Assembly: GCA_031278535.1 (NCBI GenBank)
Contig: JAITKH010000365.1
Location: 1-5,423 of the forward strand
Direction of reading: 5' to 3'
DNA: 5,423 nucleotides
Source: Planctomycetota bacterium
GTDB taxonomy: Bacteria > Planctomycetota > SZUA-567
The position numbers and the translations under genes are program-made. Positions 5,067-5,423 of the stretch are shown here, in pieces. How positions within the stretch are numbered: position 1 is the first letter of the stretch; every line of letters starts with the position of its first letter. The notes beneath the pieces are model-generated. The model was not told the DNA's origin. It saw only the letters and a program-made list of their open reading frames with translations, and ran no database searches.

Positions 5067-5423
5067 CTGGCGCAAACGGACTTCGATATTCACACGGGCA
5101 GACTTTTCAAACCACTATCATGCCCGTTCTGCGGGCACGTGTTTCGACTTGAGGCGCCGGCCGCCGGAGTCCTAGTTCACTGTCCTGCCTGCGGGCGGTT
5201 CGCCCGGAGTGGGGAAGGCGCTTCCCGGCCGGACCCGCTGCCCGGCGACGGCGAAAACCTCCCGGGTTCCGGCCGCCGGATAGGCGACTACGATCTTGTT
5301 CATGAAATCGCCCGCGGCGGCATGGGCGTGGTATACCTCGCCCAGCATCGGGTTCTTCGCCGGACGGTGGCGTTGAAACTCCTCCGGAGCGGCGAAAACG
5401 CGAGCGAAGGGGAACGCGACAGG
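5067..5423 (+). CDS. Zinc-ribbon serine/threonine protein kinase (N-terminal part, runs off the window)
   Basis: Only the first 119 or so codons are present. An N-terminal zinc ribbon has two Cys pairs, CPFCGH (5121-) and CPACGR, about 20 residues apart. A Gly/Pro/Asp-rich linker follows, then the start of a Hanks-type kinase domain: IGDYDLVHEIARGGMGVVYL is the glycine-rich ATP loop and VALKLL contains the ATP-anchoring Lys (codon 5376-5378). The family phosphorylates Ser/Thr, often with C-terminal sensor domains that lie outside this window. The start is uncertain. The best ribosome site, GGAGG at 5056-5060, is 6 bases before an in-frame CTG at 5067, which I used. In-frame ATGs at 4944, 4983 and 5001 would add 41, 28 or 22 residues; they lack comparable ribosome sites and 5001 is inside a palindrome. 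Co-direction with the foldase gene allows shared transcription. Confidence 0.85.
   Translation, partial: MAQTDFDIHTGRLFKPLSCPFCGHVFRLEAPAAGVLVHCPACGRFARSGEGASRPDPLPGDGENLPGSGRRIGDYDLVHEIARGGMGVVYLAQHRVLRRTVALKLLRSGENASEGERDR

Noticed and set aside
5094..5137. Overlapping inverted repeats ACGGGCA/TGCCCGT and TGCCCG/CGGGCA near the kinase start
   Set aside because: They fall on the zinc-ribbon codons in GC-rich DNA and are explained by coding; no regulatory role can be supported.
5036..5152. Short frame starting at the ATG at 5036
   Set aside because: It ends in a stop at 5150-5152, overlaps the zinc-ribbon codons in another frame, and shows no protein character.

Overview
The window is GC-rich, mostly bacterial coding sequence. 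A tmRNA gene with an encoded CCA end confirms a bacterium. Three features together suggest a member of the Planctomycetes-Verrucomicrobia-Lentisphaerae (PVC) group: a very long membrane-anchored coiled-coil protein with a C-terminal domain of planctomycete/lentisphaeral flavour, a zinc-ribbon plus Hanks-type kinase, and a short tmRNA tag (AEHDYALAA) similar in form to planctomycete tags as I remember them. That assignment is inference; no marker here settles the phylum.

Layout. Positions ~45-408 (+) hold a decayed C-terminal half of an IS630-family transposase, broken by at least two frameshifts and lacking the expected catalytic Glu. Converging on it is a small membrane-protein gene (537-836, -). 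Upstream of that gene, on the same strand, is ssrA (tmRNA, 935-1290, -). The 275 bp between ssrA and the next gene is a divergent regulatory region. It carries a candidate ssrA promoter, a terminator-like hairpin inside the ssrA leader, a 21-bp near-perfect palindrome, and a good sigma70-type promoter reading right.

The rightward block starts with a 720-aa inner-membrane-anchored coiled-coil protein (1566-3728) that contains a recently duplicated 28-residue module. After a terminator-like stem-loop comes a 352-aa secreted SurA/PpiC-like foldase (3853-4911). A structured intergenic stretch follows, and then the start of a serine/threonine kinase with an N-terminal zinc ribbon (from about 5067, running off the right edge).

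How they may work together: the coiled-coil protein and the SurA-like protein both act outside the cytoplasmic membrane and are co-directional, so they could share an envelope role, with the kinase as a possible regulator. This rests on gene order only. I found no defence system, CRISPR array or complete mobile element. The most interesting parts are the ssrA/coiled-coil divergent control region and the unclassified C-terminal domain of the 720-aa protein.
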